From positions 99,475-163,474 of the forward strand of contig NZ_OY771645.1 of the NCBI RefSeq assembly GCF_963674925.1: a stretch of DNA of 64,000 bases. The letters are read 5' to 3'. This DNA comes from an uncultured Draconibacterium sp. GTDB lineage: Bacteria; Bacteroidota; Bacteroidia; Bacteroidales; Prolixibacteraceae. Made by a program: the position numbers and the translations under genes. The notes beneath the pieces are model-generated. The model worked only from the letters and a program-made list of their open reading frames with translations, was not told the origin of the DNA and made no database searches. Every line of letters starts with the position of its first letter. Within the stretch, counting starts at the first letter, position 1. Below, piece by piece: positions 1-9,589 of this stretch.

Positions 1-79
1 TTTGATTGATCATTTCGATATCTTTTCCGAGATTGTTAAAGTCAGCAGATAGAATGGAGGGTGCTATCAAAGCTCTCAT
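1..79 (-). CDS. rpe: Ribulose-phosphate 3-epimerase, N-terminal part (cut by window edge)
   Basis: Only the first 26 codons are present, running off the left edge of the window. The peptide starts MRALIAPSILSADFNNLG, the characteristic N-terminus of ribulose-5-phosphate 3-epimerase (TIM barrel; the APSILSADF strand carries a substrate-binding serine in the family). The enzyme interconverts ribulose 5-phosphate and xylulose 5-phosphate in the pentose phosphate pathway. The ATG lies about 10 nt after the rpoD stop codon on the same strand, so the two are probably co-transcribed. The identification rests on a short but very typical motif. Confidence 0.85.
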   Translation of the reverse strand, partial: MRALIAPSILSADFNNLGKDIEMINQ

Positions 80-88
80 AAGATTAGT

Positions 89-955
89 TTATTTACCCAG
101 GTATGATTTTAGTAACCTGTTTCGGTATTGATTTTTTAGTTTTTTTATTGCTTTTTCTTTTATCTGACGTACACGCTCACGAGTTAATCCAAAAACATCG
201 CCAATTTCTTCCAGGGTATGCGGTTGATATCCTTTTAAACCAAAATAATACCGTAGAATTTCCGCCTCACGTTCTCCCAGAGTAGACAATGATCGTTCAA
301 TCTCTTTACGAAGTGAATTATCCATCAGCTCTCCGTCGGGATCCGGTGAATCTTCGTTTAGCATCACATCATACAAATTATTCGCTTCCTCTTCACGAAG
401 AGGGGCATCCATTGATACATGTGTATTTGAAAAATTCATAGAATCCTCAATCAAATCCGGTTTTGATTCCATTAATTCTGCAACTTCGTCAACGGTAGGT
501 TCACGCTGGAATTCCTGCTCTAACTTATTAAATGCTTTGTTGATTTTATTTATCGAGCCAATTTTGTTCAAAGGCAAACGAACAATTCTCGATTGTTCGG
601 CCAAAGCCTGAAGTATCGATTGGCGAATCCACCAAACGGCGTACGATATAAATTTAAAACCGCGGGTTTCATCAAAACGTTCCGCAGCTTTTATCAATCC
701 TAAATTTCCTTCATTAATTAAATCCGGTAGACTGAGCCCCTGATTTTGGTATTGTTTCGAAACGGAAACAACAAACCTAAGGTTTGCTTTTATCAGCGTT
801 TCCAAAGCTTCGCGGTCACCTTTTTTTATGCGTTTGGCCAACTCCACTTCTTTCTCCGCAGACAACAACTCTACCTTCCCAATTTCGTGCAGGTACTTAT
901 CCAGCGAGAGGGTGTCGCGGTTAGTAACCTGTTTGGTAATTTTTAGTTGTCTCAT
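89..955 (-). CDS. rpoD: Primary sigma factor RpoD (short Bacteroidota type)
   Basis: This 288-residue sigma-70 protein directs RNA polymerase to housekeeping promoters. Region 1.2 lies near residues 17-50 (SLDKYLHEIG). Region 2 is about 50-118, with the DLINEGNLGLIKAAERFD core helix and the YAVWWIRQSI promoter-melting segment. Region 3 is about 120-200, and region 4 with its helix-turn-helix (TLEEIGDVFGLTRERVRQI) is about 223-275. Region 1.1 and the non-conserved insert of E. coli RpoD are missing, as is normal for the Bacteroidota primary sigma factor, which recognises TTTG/TAnnTTTG promoters. Candidate TAnnTTTG promoters occur elsewhere in this window. The start at MRQLKI matches the usual N-terminus of the family. 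Confidence 0.96.
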   Translation of the reverse strand: MRQLKITKQVTNRDTLSLDKYLHEIGKVELLSAEKEVELAKRIKKGDREALETLIKANLRFVVSVSKQYQNQGLSLPDLINEGNLGLIKAAERFDETRGFKFISYAVWWIRQSILQALAEQSRIVRLPLNKIGSINKINKAFNKLEQEFQREPTVDEVAELMESKPDLIEDSMNFSNTHVSMDAPLREEEANNLYDVMLNEDSPDPDGELMDNSLRKEIERSLSTLGEREAEILRYYFGLKGYQPHTLEEIGDVFGLTRERVRQIKEKAIKKLKNQYRNRLLKSYLGK

Positions 956-1121
956 ATATTGATATTGTTAACATTAATCCTTTTGAATAATGATACACTC
1001 TATAATAATATTACATTTCGGCGATAAAAGTAACACTCAAAACTAAATAAATTTACCATTAAATTTATCATTATCAACTAAAACACAAAAATCAGTCAAC
1101 TGTTCAACAGCATATCTTTTT

Positions 1122-2435
1122 TCAGTTTGGCTGATTTATAAGATAATTTTTAAAACCAGCATATTCACTGGCCATTTGCTCACTTTGTTTCTCGCCTTGC
1201 ATAAAAGCGGCAAGCTTTTCAGGCAATTCAACTTTGCCTTTTCCAATAACATTTTCCACTGTTTCAGTGAACTTTGCAGGATGTGCTGTTTCTAAAAAAA
1301 CGCCAATTTCATTCCCCGACAAATATTCGCTTAACGACTGATAACCACATGCTCCATGCGGATCGCATAAATAGTTCAGTTCGTTGTAAACCTTTAAAAT
1401 CACTTCTCTGATTTCTTCATCAGAATAGCGGTAACCTTTAATTTTTTGGGCAACTACCGCATGTTCGTTTTTGTACAAATCGAGAATACGTGCAAAATTG
1501 CTAGGTGCGCCAACGTCCATGGCATTGGCAATGGTCTCAACCGACGGGCGAGGTTTATACTCCCCACTATTGAGGTATTCAAAAACCACATCGTTTTCGT
1601 TATTAGCTGCAATAAATTGTTTTACCGGCAATCCCATTTCTGCCGCAATCAACCCTGCGGTAAGGTTTCCAAAGTTTCCGCTGGGTACTGAAACAACCAA
1701 TTGTTTATCATCTAGTTTTCCTGCTTCTTTCAGGCGGGCATAAGCATTAAAATAATAAAATGCCTGCGGAAGAAAACGCGCTACATTTATAGAGTTAGCC
1801 GATGTTAACACCAGCTTTTTATTCAGCTCTTCATCGAGGAAAGCCGTTTTTACCAAATGCTGACAATCGTCGAAAGTACCTTCGATCTCCAATGCCGTAA
1901 TATTTTGCCCCAGTGTTGTAAACTGCGACTCCTGAATATTGCTTACTTTTCCTTTCGGATAAAGTACATAAACATGAATGCCGTCAACGCCCAGGAAACC
2001 ATTGGCAACAGCACTTCCGGTATCGCCCGATGTGGCCACCAAAACGTTTACCAGCTTCTCTTGTTTACCCAAAAAATGATTCAGTAAACGCGCCATAAAA
2101 CGCGCGCCAACGTCTTTAAATGCCAGTGTTGGGCCGTGAAACAGTTCCAGGGAATAAATAGAATCGGTAACTTTTACAACCGGACAATCAAATTGCAGCG
2201 TATCAAAAACGATCTCCTTTAATTTTGTCTCTTCAATATCTTCGCCAAAGAATTTCTTTGCCACTTCAAAGGCAATTTCCTGAAACGACAGGTTTTGAAT
2301 TTCATCAAAAAAAGCAGGTTCGAACTTTTCAATTCGCTCGGGCATAAACAATCCGTTATCTGCTGCCAATCCTTTTACAACTGCTTCTTTTAAAGAAACA
2401 TCAGGCGTATTTTTATTTGTACTATAATATTTCAT
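1122..2435 (-). CDS. thrC: Threonine synthase
   Basis: This 437-residue PLP enzyme converts O-phosphohomoserine to threonine. The N-terminal threonine-synthase domain (YYSTNKNTPDVSLKEAVVKG) is followed by the PLP-binding segment FHGPTLAFKDVGARFM, with Lys107 as the expected Schiff-base lysine, and by VATSGDTGSAVANGF. It is the last gene of a minus-strand set, thrA - proposed homoserine kinase - thrC, which covers aspartate to threonine except aspartate semialdehyde dehydrogenase. About 200 nt separate it from the preceding gene, so an internal promoter is possible. Length and motifs are those of the family, with nothing unusual. Confidence 0.95.
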   Translation of the reverse strand: MKYYSTNKNTPDVSLKEAVVKGLAADNGLFMPERIEKFEPAFFDEIQNLSFQEIAFEVAKKFFGEDIEETKLKEIVFDTLQFDCPVVKVTDSIYSLELFHGPTLAFKDVGARFMARLLNHFLGKQEKLVNVLVATSGDTGSAVANGFLGVDGIHVYVLYPKGKVSNIQESQFTTLGQNITALEIEGTFDDCQHLVKTAFLDEELNKKLVLTSANSINVARFLPQAFYYFNAYARLKEAGKLDDKQLVVSVPSGNFGNLTAGLIAAEMGLPVKQFIAANNENDVVFEYLNSGEYKPRPSVETIANAMDVGAPSNFARILDLYKNEHAVVAQKIKGYRYSDEEIREVILKVYNELNYLCDPHGACGYQSLSEYLSGNEIGVFLETAHPAKFTETVENVIGKGKVELPEKLAAFMQGEKQSEQMASEYAGFKNYLINQPN

Positions 2436-2634
2436 CTCATTTCAATTAAAACTTTAGGGGTATTCGATGGAACTCGCTCAAAACTATCGACCTACGTGGA
2501 AAATCGTTTTATAAGCTCGTTTCATTTCTGTGCACAAAAATATAGATTTGCTTTTAAGGTTTTATTCCTGACATCACAAAAACATGACATATATCAGAAA
2601 TTTAACACCTTTTGTAAGCAACGAAGGTGGGCAT

Positions 2635-3840
2635 CTATTTCAAAAAAGCCCGAATAAATTCATCACCTTTTAAAGTTCCAAAAACGCCATTGCGCGGATC
2701 GAATTCATCGTAAACTTCCACCGCATCGGCTTCAGCACCCGGTTTGTAAATGGCAAACGGCACGGCATCGCGGGTATGTGTTTTTAGTGCACATGGCGTT
2801 GGATGATCGGGCAAAATAGCAATTGCCACCTCTTCGTCCATTTTTGCCGTTTCTTCCAAAATGTATTTTACCACGCGCTCATCGAGGTACTCGATTGTTT
2901 TTGTTTTCAGTTCCACATCACCTTCGTGGCCGGCTTCATCGCTGGCTTCGATGTGCAAATACACAAAATCGTTTTCTTTTAGCGCTTCAATTGCAGCCTG
3001 TGCTTTTCCTTCGTAGTTGGTATCGTATAAACCGGTTGCGCCTTCCACATGAATCACTTTCATTCCGGCATACACTCCAATTCCATGAATCAGATCGACA
3101 GCTGAAATTACCGCAGAATTTTCAATACCAAACATTTCTTTTAATGTTGGCATGGCCGGTTTATAACCCGGCGACCATGGCCATACAGAGTTACCCGGAT
3201 CTTTCCCGGTAGCTTTACGCTTGAGGTTTACCGGATGATCTTTTAATAGTTCCTGTGATTTTAAAATCAGGTCAGTAACCAAATCAGCAGTCTCTTTTGC
3301 TGCCTCGGTTCTGGCTTTTGGCAAACAACCGGCAAATGGTGTTCCCGGCACATCGTGTGGCGGAGTACAGGCAAAGTCTTTTACTCCACCTTTTATCACC
3401 AGCAAATGACGATACGAAACGCCCGGGTAGAATTTTATTTTGTCTGTTCCGAGTTTCTCATCCAAAAATCGGATCAACTCTTCTGCTTCTTCATTTGAAA
3501 TATGTCCGGCCGAGTGATTTTTAATTTTCTCATCTTCCACACAAATCAGGTTACAGCGCATCCCCAGATCTCCGGGTTGCAGCTCAACTCCCATACTGGC
3601 AGCTTCCAATACTCCCCTGCCTTCAAAAACCTTTTCAACGTCGTATCCCAATACGGCCATGTTGGCAATTTCGCTACCCGGATGCACAGTTTCGGGAACG
3701 GTTTTTAATAAGCCCGACTGGCCGTTTTTTGCCAGCCAATCGATATGTGGTTTGTTCGCCATTTGAAGCGGAGTTTTCCCGCCATAGGCAGCGAGTGGCT
3801 CGTCAGACATGCCATCGCCAAGAATTATAATGTGTTTCAT
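2635..3840 (-). CDS. Proposed homoserine kinase of the ApgM (phosphoglycerate mutase-like) family
   Basis: This is a 401-residue alkaline-phosphatase-superfamily protein. The start is set at the methionine of MKHIIILGDGMSDEP, because the open frame upstream adds 17 residues unlike the family. The metal-binding N-terminal GDGMSDEP, the nucleophile region GSEIANMAVLGYD (Ser near residue 56) and the C-terminal LPDHPTPCALKTHT motif are those of archaeal-type cofactor-independent phosphoglycerate mutase. Its position between thrA and thrC, with no GHMP-type thrB in the operon, points to the subfamily proposed to act as homoserine kinase in Bacteroidota threonine operons. The family is certain; the homoserine kinase role is inferred from context. 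The alternative is a true phosphoglycerate mutase. Confidence 0.82.
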   Translation of the reverse strand: MKHIIILGDGMSDEPLAAYGGKTPLQMANKPHIDWLAKNGQSGLLKTVPETVHPGSEIANMAVLGYDVEKVFEGRGVLEAASMGVELQPGDLGMRCNLICVEDEKIKNHSAGHISNEEAEELIRFLDEKLGTDKIKFYPGVSYRHLLVIKGGVKDFACTPPHDVPGTPFAGCLPKARTEAAKETADLVTDLILKSQELLKDHPVNLKRKATGKDPGNSVWPWSPGYKPAMPTLKEMFGIENSAVISAVDLIHGIGVYAGMKVIHVEGATGLYDTNYEGKAQAAIEALKENDFVYLHIEASDEAGHEGDVELKTKTIEYLDERVVKYILEETAKMDEEVAIAILPDHPTPCALKTHTRDAVPFAIYKPGAEADAVEVYDEFDPRNGVFGTLKGDEFIRAFLK

Positions 3841-3947
3841 CTTGTTCAGAAAATATAGGGAAGACCGATTTCCGGTGACAGCAGTTGGCAACCGGTCTTC
3901 AAAGTTTTTTTACTTTTTATATGAATGTTTTTAGCAGCAACTTTGTT

Positions 3948-6368
3948 CTATATGTTCGACACTTTTATTAAATCGGCAAATACACCGGCTGCGGTTACCG
4001 AAGCACCGGCACCGTATCCTTTTATCAGCATCGGAAACTCCTGGTAGCGTTCGGTTGTATACATCACCAGGTTATTGCTTCCTTCCAGGTCGTAAAACGG
4101 ATGTGTAGAATCTACTTCCTGCAATCCGGCTTCGGCTTTACCATTCTCGAACTTAGCCACAAAGCGCCATTTTTTATTTTCAGCTTCCAGTCGTTGACGT
4201 TCGGTTTCAAATTTGGCATCCAACTCCGAAACACCCGCCCAAAACTCGTCGAGCGTGCCGGCGAAAAGTTCTTCGGGTACAAAACGGTTGATAAAAATTT
4301 CATCCATTTCAATACGATAACCCGATTCGCGGGCAAGAATCAGAATTTTACGAGCCACGTCAACACCACTTAAATCAACACGGGGATCGGGTTCTGAATA
4401 ACCTTCTTCCTTGGCCATTTGAATGGTTTTGCTCAATGGAATATCAGCCGAAATAGTATTAAAAATATAGTTGAGCGTGCCGGAAAGAACGGCTTCAATC
4501 CGCAACACTTTATCGCCCGAATTCACCAAATCATTAAGTGTATTAATAATAGGCAAACCGGCGCCAACGTTTGTTTCAAAAAGAAATTTAATCCCTTTCT
4601 TTTTGGCGATTTTTTTCAGTTCAGCATAATTATCATACTCCGATGAAGCGGCTACTTTATTTGCCGTAACAATGGAAACGTTCGAACTCAAAATTTCTTT
4701 ATAAAGATCGGCAACCGCATCGTTGGCCGTACAATCCACAAACACTGAATTGTAAATATTCATTTCCTTGATCTCATCAACAAAACCCTGCAACGAAGAT
4801 GTTTTTTCTGAAACATCCAACTGCTCTTTAAAGGAATCAATTTCGATTCCATCGCGGTTAAAAAGCATTTTTTTAGAGTTGGCAATTCCGGCTAACTTCA
4901 ATCGCAGGTGGTTTTCTTTTAAAAGACGTTCCTGTTGTTGTTTTATTTGCTTAAGCAGGTTTCCTCCAACAGTACCGATTCCCATCAGGAAAATATTCAG
5001 CTCCACATTCTCCGAAAGGAAGAACGATTCGTGCACCACATTTAAGGTTTTCCGCAGGTCTTCGTTTTTAACTACCCACGAAATATTCAGCTCCGAAGCT
5101 CCCTGCGCGATCGCAATAATATTAACACCACTTTTTCCCATGGTAGAGAAAAGTTTGCCGGCAATACCGGTAGTGTGTTTCATATTCTCGCCAACAATAG
5201 CTACAACCGAAACACTTCTTTCGAGATCAATTTTATTCACCTGTCCGGCGGAGATCTCCTTTTCAAATTCTTCGCGAATTGCGGCTTCGGCCACATCCAG
5301 TGCTTTTTCTTCAATAGCCACACTGATTGAATTCTCCGATGACGCCTGCGAAATCAGAATCACGTTTACATTTACTTTTGCAAGTGCAGTAAACAATCGC
5401 ATTGAAATACCGGTAACACCAACCATTCCGATACCCTGCAAAGTAACCAGCGTAATTCCCGAAATGGAAGAAATACCTTTAATCGGGCGGTCGAAACCAT
5501 TCTTTACGCCTTTTACAATTTTGGTTCCCGGGTTTTCAGGTTCGAAAGTATTTTTTATCTGAATTGGAATTCCTTTTTGGTAAACCGGTAAAATAGTTGG
5601 CGGATAAATTACTTTGGCGCCAAAATGCGAAAGCTCCATAGCCTCCGAATAAGTAATCTCCGGAATAGTGTATGCTTTGCGAATCACGCGCGGATCGGCA
5701 GTCATAAAACCATTTACATCGGTCCAGATTTCCAGAATTTCAACATCAAGTGCTGCAGCCAAAATCGCAGCAGTAAAATCGGATCCACCGCGCCCAAGCG
5801 TAGTAAATTCGCCTTTGGCATTTTTCGAGATAAAACCGGGAACAACCGCCGCTCCTTTAAACCCGGCAAAAGTTTCCTTGATTTTGCCATTGGTCACTTC
5901 AAAATCAACTGCCGCTTTACCAAAGTTGCTGTCGGTTTGAATAAACTCCGACGAGTCTTTTCTGGGGCAACCAATAAATTCGGCAACAATATGCGACGAA
6001 ATTCGCTCTCCCAAACCGGCTATACGATCGAGTGTTTTCAGTGTTAATTCGCCCACCAAAGTTATACCGGTAAGTAATTTCTCCAGCTCGTCGAGCAATA
6101 CATCAACATGCTCTTTTACCGCTCCTGATCCGTTAAAAAGTTCACTTAATGTTTCGTTGTGTCTTTGTCTGATTTCCGTAAGTTCCGTATGAAAGTCGCC
6201 TGTACCAGAGGCAGCATTGTGCGCTGCCGTTAGAATTTTATCGGTTATGCCACCAAGGGCCGAAACTACCACAACAACGTCGTCGTTCTGGCTTAGTACA
6301 ATGTCTTTTACACGTTTAATGTTCGCGGCGGAACCTACGGATGTTCCACCAAACTTTAACACTTTCAT
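3948..6368 (-). CDS. thrA: Bifunctional aspartokinase / homoserine dehydrogenase
   Basis: This 806-residue fusion catalyses the first and third steps of threonine biosynthesis. The aspartokinase domain occupies about residues 1-290 and begins with KFGGTSVGSAANIKRV; it also contains FTTLGRGGSDFTAA. Tandem ACT regulatory domains follow at about 300-450 (GISMRLFTALAKVNVNVILI and a second copy), implying feedback inhibition, probably by threonine. The homoserine dehydrogenase domain starts near 460 with the dinucleotide-binding IFLMGIGTVGGNLL, and carries TANKVAASSEYD and the YSEPDPRVDLSGVDVARK signature. It is the first gene of the threonine operon, facing away from the recA terminator. Length is typical for the fusion. 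Confidence 0.96.
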   Translation of the reverse strand: MKVLKFGGTSVGSAANIKRVKDIVLSQNDDVVVVVSALGGITDKILTAAHNAASGTGDFHTELTEIRQRHNETLSELFNGSGAVKEHVDVLLDELEKLLTGITLVGELTLKTLDRIAGLGERISSHIVAEFIGCPRKDSSEFIQTDSNFGKAAVDFEVTNGKIKETFAGFKGAAVVPGFISKNAKGEFTTLGRGGSDFTAAILAAALDVEILEIWTDVNGFMTADPRVIRKAYTIPEITYSEAMELSHFGAKVIYPPTILPVYQKGIPIQIKNTFEPENPGTKIVKGVKNGFDRPIKGISSISGITLVTLQGIGMVGVTGISMRLFTALAKVNVNVILISQASSENSISVAIEEKALDVAEAAIREEFEKEISAGQVNKIDLERSVSVVAIVGENMKHTTGIAGKLFSTMGKSGVNIIAIAQGASELNISWVVKNEDLRKTLNVVHESFFLSENVELNIFLMGIGTVGGNLLKQIKQQQERLLKENHLRLKLAGIANSKKMLFNRDGIEIDSFKEQLDVSEKTSSLQGFVDEIKEMNIYNSVFVDCTANDAVADLYKEILSSNVSIVTANKVAASSEYDNYAELKKIAKKKGIKFLFETNVGAGLPIINTLNDLVNSGDKVLRIEAVLSGTLNYIFNTISADIPLSKTIQMAKEEGYSEPDPRVDLSGVDVARKILILARESGYRIEMDEIFINRFVPEELFAGTLDEFWAGVSELDAKFETERQRLEAENKKWRFVAKFENGKAEAGLQEVDSTHPFYDLEGSNNLVMYTTERYQEFPMLIKGYGAGASVTAAGVFADLIKVSNI

Positions 6369-6427
6369 ACGATTTTTTTTAACTATTTATATTTGTAAAA
6401 ACTACTTCAATTTTAAGCCTTCCTTAT

Positions 6428-6466
6428 AAAAAAACCGGATGAATCGACAGAATCAATTCACCCGGT
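6428..6466 (-). terminator. Intrinsic terminator after recA
   Basis: On the minus strand an 11-bp stem (ACCGGGTGAAT pairing with ATTCATCCGGT, with one G-U pair) is followed directly by a run of seven T. It lies 25 nt beyond the recA stop codon and separates the bcp-recA unit from the thrA unit. Confidence 0.85.
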
Positions 6467-6490
6467 ATATTCTGTCTATATCAGTATAAT

Positions 6491-7516
6491 CTATTCTGTG
6501 GTGGTGGTTCCGGTAATGGCTTCTACAATCTTCGTTTCTAACTCCTGAGCAAGCTCGGGATTATCGATAACCAACTGACGCACTGTTTCGCGCCCCTGAC
6601 CCAATTTTGTTTCACCATAGCTAAACCACGATCCGCTTTTTTTGATAATATTGAACTGAACACCCAAATCGATGATCTCACCTGATTTAGAAATTCCTTC
6701 GCCATACATAATATCAAATTCAGCTTTGCGGAATGGTGGTGCCACTTTGTTTTTCACCACTTTTACACGAACGTGGTTACCGTTCACTTCGTCGCCATCT
6801 TTAATTTGTCCGATACGACGAATATCCAAACGCACCGAGGCATAAAATTTAAGTGCATTACCACCGGTAGTGGTTTCCGGGTTACCGAACATCACACCGA
6901 TTTTCTCGCGCAACTGGTTAATGAAAATACAGCAGGTTTTTGTTTTGTTGATGTTGGCCGTAAGTTTACGCAGTGCCTGCGACATCAAACGTGCCTGAAG
7001 TCCCATTTTTGAGTCTCCCATTTCGCCTTCCAGTTCAGCTTTTGGTGTTAATGCAGCAACCGAATCGATTACAACAATATCCAACGCTCCCGAACGAATC
7101 AGGTTATCGGTAATTTCCAAAGCCTGCTCACCGTTATCGGGTTGCGAAATTAAAAGTTCATCAATATCAACACCCAGTTTACGGGCGTAGTAGGGATCAA
7201 AAGCATGCTCGGCATCAACAATAGCAGCGATTCCACCGGCTTTCTGAGCTTCGGCAATGGCATGAATAGCCAGGGTTGTTTTACCCGACGATTCAGGACC
7301 ATAAATCTCAATTACACGGCCTTTCGGAAATCCGCCTACACCTAAAGCTACGTCAAGTGCAATCGATCCTGACGATATGGCCGGAATATCCTGTTCTGCC
7401 TGATCGCCCATGCGCATAATAGAACCTTTACCATAGCTCTTTTCAATTTTATCCATTGTAAGCTGAAGCGCTTTCAGCTTTTCCTTGTTCATTTGAGCTC
7501 TCTCCTCTTTTGTCAT
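6491..7516 (-). CDS. recA: Recombinase RecA
   Basis: This 341-residue recombinase forms filaments on single-stranded DNA for homologous recombination and promotes LexA-type cleavage in species that have an SOS response. The Walker A motif GPESSGKT is at residues 73-80. Other family segments are VDAEHAFDPYYARKLGVD, the Walker B region ALDIVVIDSVAALTPKAE, and the L2-region FGNPETTTGGNALKFYASVR. The C-terminus is short and only mildly acidic. It lies 12 nt downstream of bcp and probably shares its promoter; no clear SOS box was recognised upstream. Confidence 0.98.
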   Translation of the reverse strand: MTKEERAQMNKEKLKALQLTMDKIEKSYGKGSIMRMGDQAEQDIPAISSGSIALDVALGVGGFPKGRVIEIYGPESSGKTTLAIHAIAEAQKAGGIAAIVDAEHAFDPYYARKLGVDIDELLISQPDNGEQALEITDNLIRSGALDIVVIDSVAALTPKAELEGEMGDSKMGLQARLMSQALRKLTANINKTKTCCIFINQLREKIGVMFGNPETTTGGNALKFYASVRLDIRRIGQIKDGDEVNGNHVRVKVVKNKVAPPFRKAEFDIMYGEGISKSGEIIDLGVQFNIIKKSGSWFSYGETKLGQGRETVRQLVIDNPELAQELETKIVEAITGTTTTE

Positions 7517-7528
7517 GTTCAGAATAGG

Positions 7529-7993
7529 TTATAGATTTAATGTTTCAATAATCTGATTCGTGTGATCTTTTGTATTTACTTTTTCGAAAATTTCGGCGAT
7601 TACGCCCTCTTCGTCAATAACAAAGGTTTTTCGTAAAACGCCCATGTATTCCCGGCCATAATTCTTTTTTAAGCCCCACGCGCCATATGCCTCCAGAATT
7701 TCTTTTTCGGTATCAGCGATCAGGTTGAATTTAAACCCAAATTTGTCGATAAACTTCTGATGCGACTTTTCACTGTCGGGGCTCACACCCACTACATCAA
7801 AACCTTTTTCCAGCCAGGCGTCGTAATTGTCGTTCAAATTACACGATTCGGCCGTACAACCGGGAGTGTTGTCTTTTGGGTAAAAATAAAGGATCAGCTT
7901 TTTTCCGGCAAAATCTTTAAGAGCGATTTTCTCGCCATTTTGATTTTTACCTTCAAAATCCGGTGCCTTATCTCCAACTTTTAAATTTGCCAT
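7529..7993 (-). CDS. bcp: Thioredoxin-dependent thiol peroxidase (Bcp/PrxQ type)
   Basis: This 154-residue peroxiredoxin reduces hydrogen and organic peroxides using thioredoxin. The peroxidatic and resolving cysteines sit five residues apart in YPKDNTPGCTAESC (about Cys46 and Cys51), the atypical 2-Cys PrxQ arrangement. The ATG of MANLKVGDKAPDF is chosen. The longer frame would start with TTG at 8011, which coincides with the predicted transcription start of the promoter at 8017-8024. It is the first gene of a two-gene unit with recA. Confidence 0.93.
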   Translation of the reverse strand: MANLKVGDKAPDFEGKNQNGEKIALKDFAGKKLILYFYPKDNTPGCTAESCNLNDNYDAWLEKGFDVVGVSPDSEKSHQKFIDKFGFKFNLIADTEKEILEAYGAWGLKKNYGREYMGVLRKTFVIDEEGVIAEIFEKVNTKDHTNQIIETLNL

Positions 7994-8016
7994 ATCTAAC
8001 GAATTATTCAATTTTA

Positions 8017-8024
8017 CAAATATA
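8017..8024 (-). promoter_or_regulatory. Candidate -7 element for bcp-recA
   Basis: The minus strand reads TATATTTG, a match to the Bacteroidota -7 consensus TAnnTTTG. It places transcription start near 8010, about 17 nt before the bcp ATG. The -33 element is not clear. Confidence 0.6.
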
Positions 8025-8146
8025 GTTTAATAAATGATAAATCTCAGTTCAATTCTGTATCTTAGCTGCTACTTCAGTATAATTTAATCTCTGAAAAAAA
8101 TTGATTTTTTGTAGCTTTACAAACATAAAACAGAACTGGTTTTTAT

Positions 8147-9589
8147 ATGATTTTTAGAAAGGTTTTAGCACTACTAACAATATTCGCTATTTTTTTGTTT
8201 GCGTCTAACAGCGTTTTTGGAGGAGACCAGAAAAATCCCTTATCGCAAGCTATTCGTTTATACGACGAAGGCAATTTTGACGATGCCGAGATAATCCTAA
8301 AAAAGTTGATGGATGAGAAACCTGACCACCTGATGGTTAATTACTATTATGGTGCCTGCCGAACCGAAAACGGGCATTACGGAACTAACGAAATTATTTA
8401 CCTGCTGAACGGAAGTCTGGGTGAAGCGCCTCTAAAAACCGATTATTATATTGGTGTTCAGTACCACGCAAAAAATCGTTTCGATGAGGCCTTAAAATAC
8501 TATACATTATTTAAGAATAAAACCGACGAAACAACGGCACAGGAAGTTGGACTTGCAGAAAAAATGCAGCTTTGCAGCGAGAGAATAAATCCGTTTGAGC
8601 AACAGGAAGAAACAGAAGAAATTGTTGAAACTGCAGCGAGCGATGTAATGCCGGCAGCCGTGCCCCGCGCGACAGAACCTGAACCATTTAATCCGGTTAT
8701 TGGTGGAACTGTAATCGCATCTGACCTTGCTGACTCAACCCAAACTATTGCCGCAAATGATTCAATTTTGGTTGACTCAACAATTACCGACTCAATTATT
8801 GCAGAGCCGGCAGTGATTGAAGAACCTGCAGAAGTTTTACCGGAGCCGATAAATTTTGTGGTGAATGCCGAGATTACTTATCCCGACACCACGTTCTTTA
8901 AAACAAAAAAAGGATTAAAATCATATACCGAAGGAACAGCCAAACAAGAAGAGCTGGAGCAAACGATAAGCAATACAGATAAACTGCGAAAAGAATATGG
9001 TGCCACAACCTCGTACACCGAGCGCCAAACACTGGGAAAACAAATTCTAGATAACGAAACAAGTATCTTTCAGTTACGGGGCGCTGCAGAAGAATTGCTG
9101 CTAAAATCGCAACAGGAAGAAAATTCATACTGGCAGGATGCATCTTACGAAGAAATAGCAGCCTTCCATAAACAGACCGATGAATATTTGGCAGCCTACA
9201 ATGCACAATCAATTCCTGAAAAACCGGATTCGATCATCCTGGTGGCACCGTCAATTGCCCCGGTCAACCGAATAACAACCGGCGAAACTGAAGACACAAC
9301 AGAAGACGAATTGATCTATAAAATCCAGTTGGGCGCTTACAGCCGTGGATTGCCGCCCTATGTAAAACGATTATTCGACAAGTTATCCTATATTCGTAAA
9401 ATCGAGAATTACACCGACGAAAAAGGCATTGTGGTTTACACTACAGGAAACCTTACAAACTACGACGATGCAGTAAAAATGCAGGAACAAGTACGCCGGG
9501 AAGGTGTAGAAGATGCCTATGTTGTGCCGTATTTTAACGGAAAAAGAATAACTTTGAGTGAAGCTAAAGAAATTGAAAACGACAAATGA
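8147..9589 (+). CDS. SPOR-domain protein with N-terminal TPR-like region
   Basis: This 480-residue protein has an N-terminal signal sequence (a hydrophobic stretch ending near SNSVFG) and a TPR-like region at about residues 30-130 (LYDEGNFDDAEIILKKL, DEALKYYTLFKNKTDE). An acidic, Glu/Pro-rich linker follows at about 145-240. The C-terminal SPOR domain, about 385-470 (YKIQLGAYSRGLPP), normally binds denuded peptidoglycan glycan strands at division sites. It is therefore probably a periplasmic or envelope-anchored protein linked to cell-wall remodelling. Its stop codon overlaps the clpS start by 4 nt (ATGA), so translation is likely coupled. The exact role is unknown. Confidence 0.75.
   Translation: MIFRKVLALLTIFAIFLFASNSVFGGDQKNPLSQAIRLYDEGNFDDAEIILKKLMDEKPDHLMVNYYYGACRTENGHYGTNEIIYLLNGSLGEAPLKTDYYIGVQYHAKNRFDEALKYYTLFKNKTDETTAQEVGLAEKMQLCSERINPFEQQEETEEIVETAASDVMPAAVPRATEPEPFNPVIGGTVIASDLADSTQTIAANDSILVDSTITDSIIAEPAVIEEPAEVLPEPINFVVNAEITYPDTTFFKTKKGLKSYTEGTAKQEELEQTISNTDKLRKEYGATTSYTERQTLGKQILDNETSIFQLRGAAEELLLKSQQEENSYWQDASYEEIAAFHKQTDEYLAAYNAQSIPEKPDSIILVAPSIAPVNRITTGETEDTTEDELIYKIQLGAYSRGLPPYVKRLFDKLSYIRKIENYTDEKGIVVYTTGNLTNYDDAVKMQEQVRREGVEDAYVVPYFNGKRITLSEAKEIENDK

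Noticed and set aside
4768..5562. 264-codon plus-strand frame opposite thrA
   Set aside because: It is an antisense shadow of a well-conserved gene; the translated sequence is low in complexity and has no family features.
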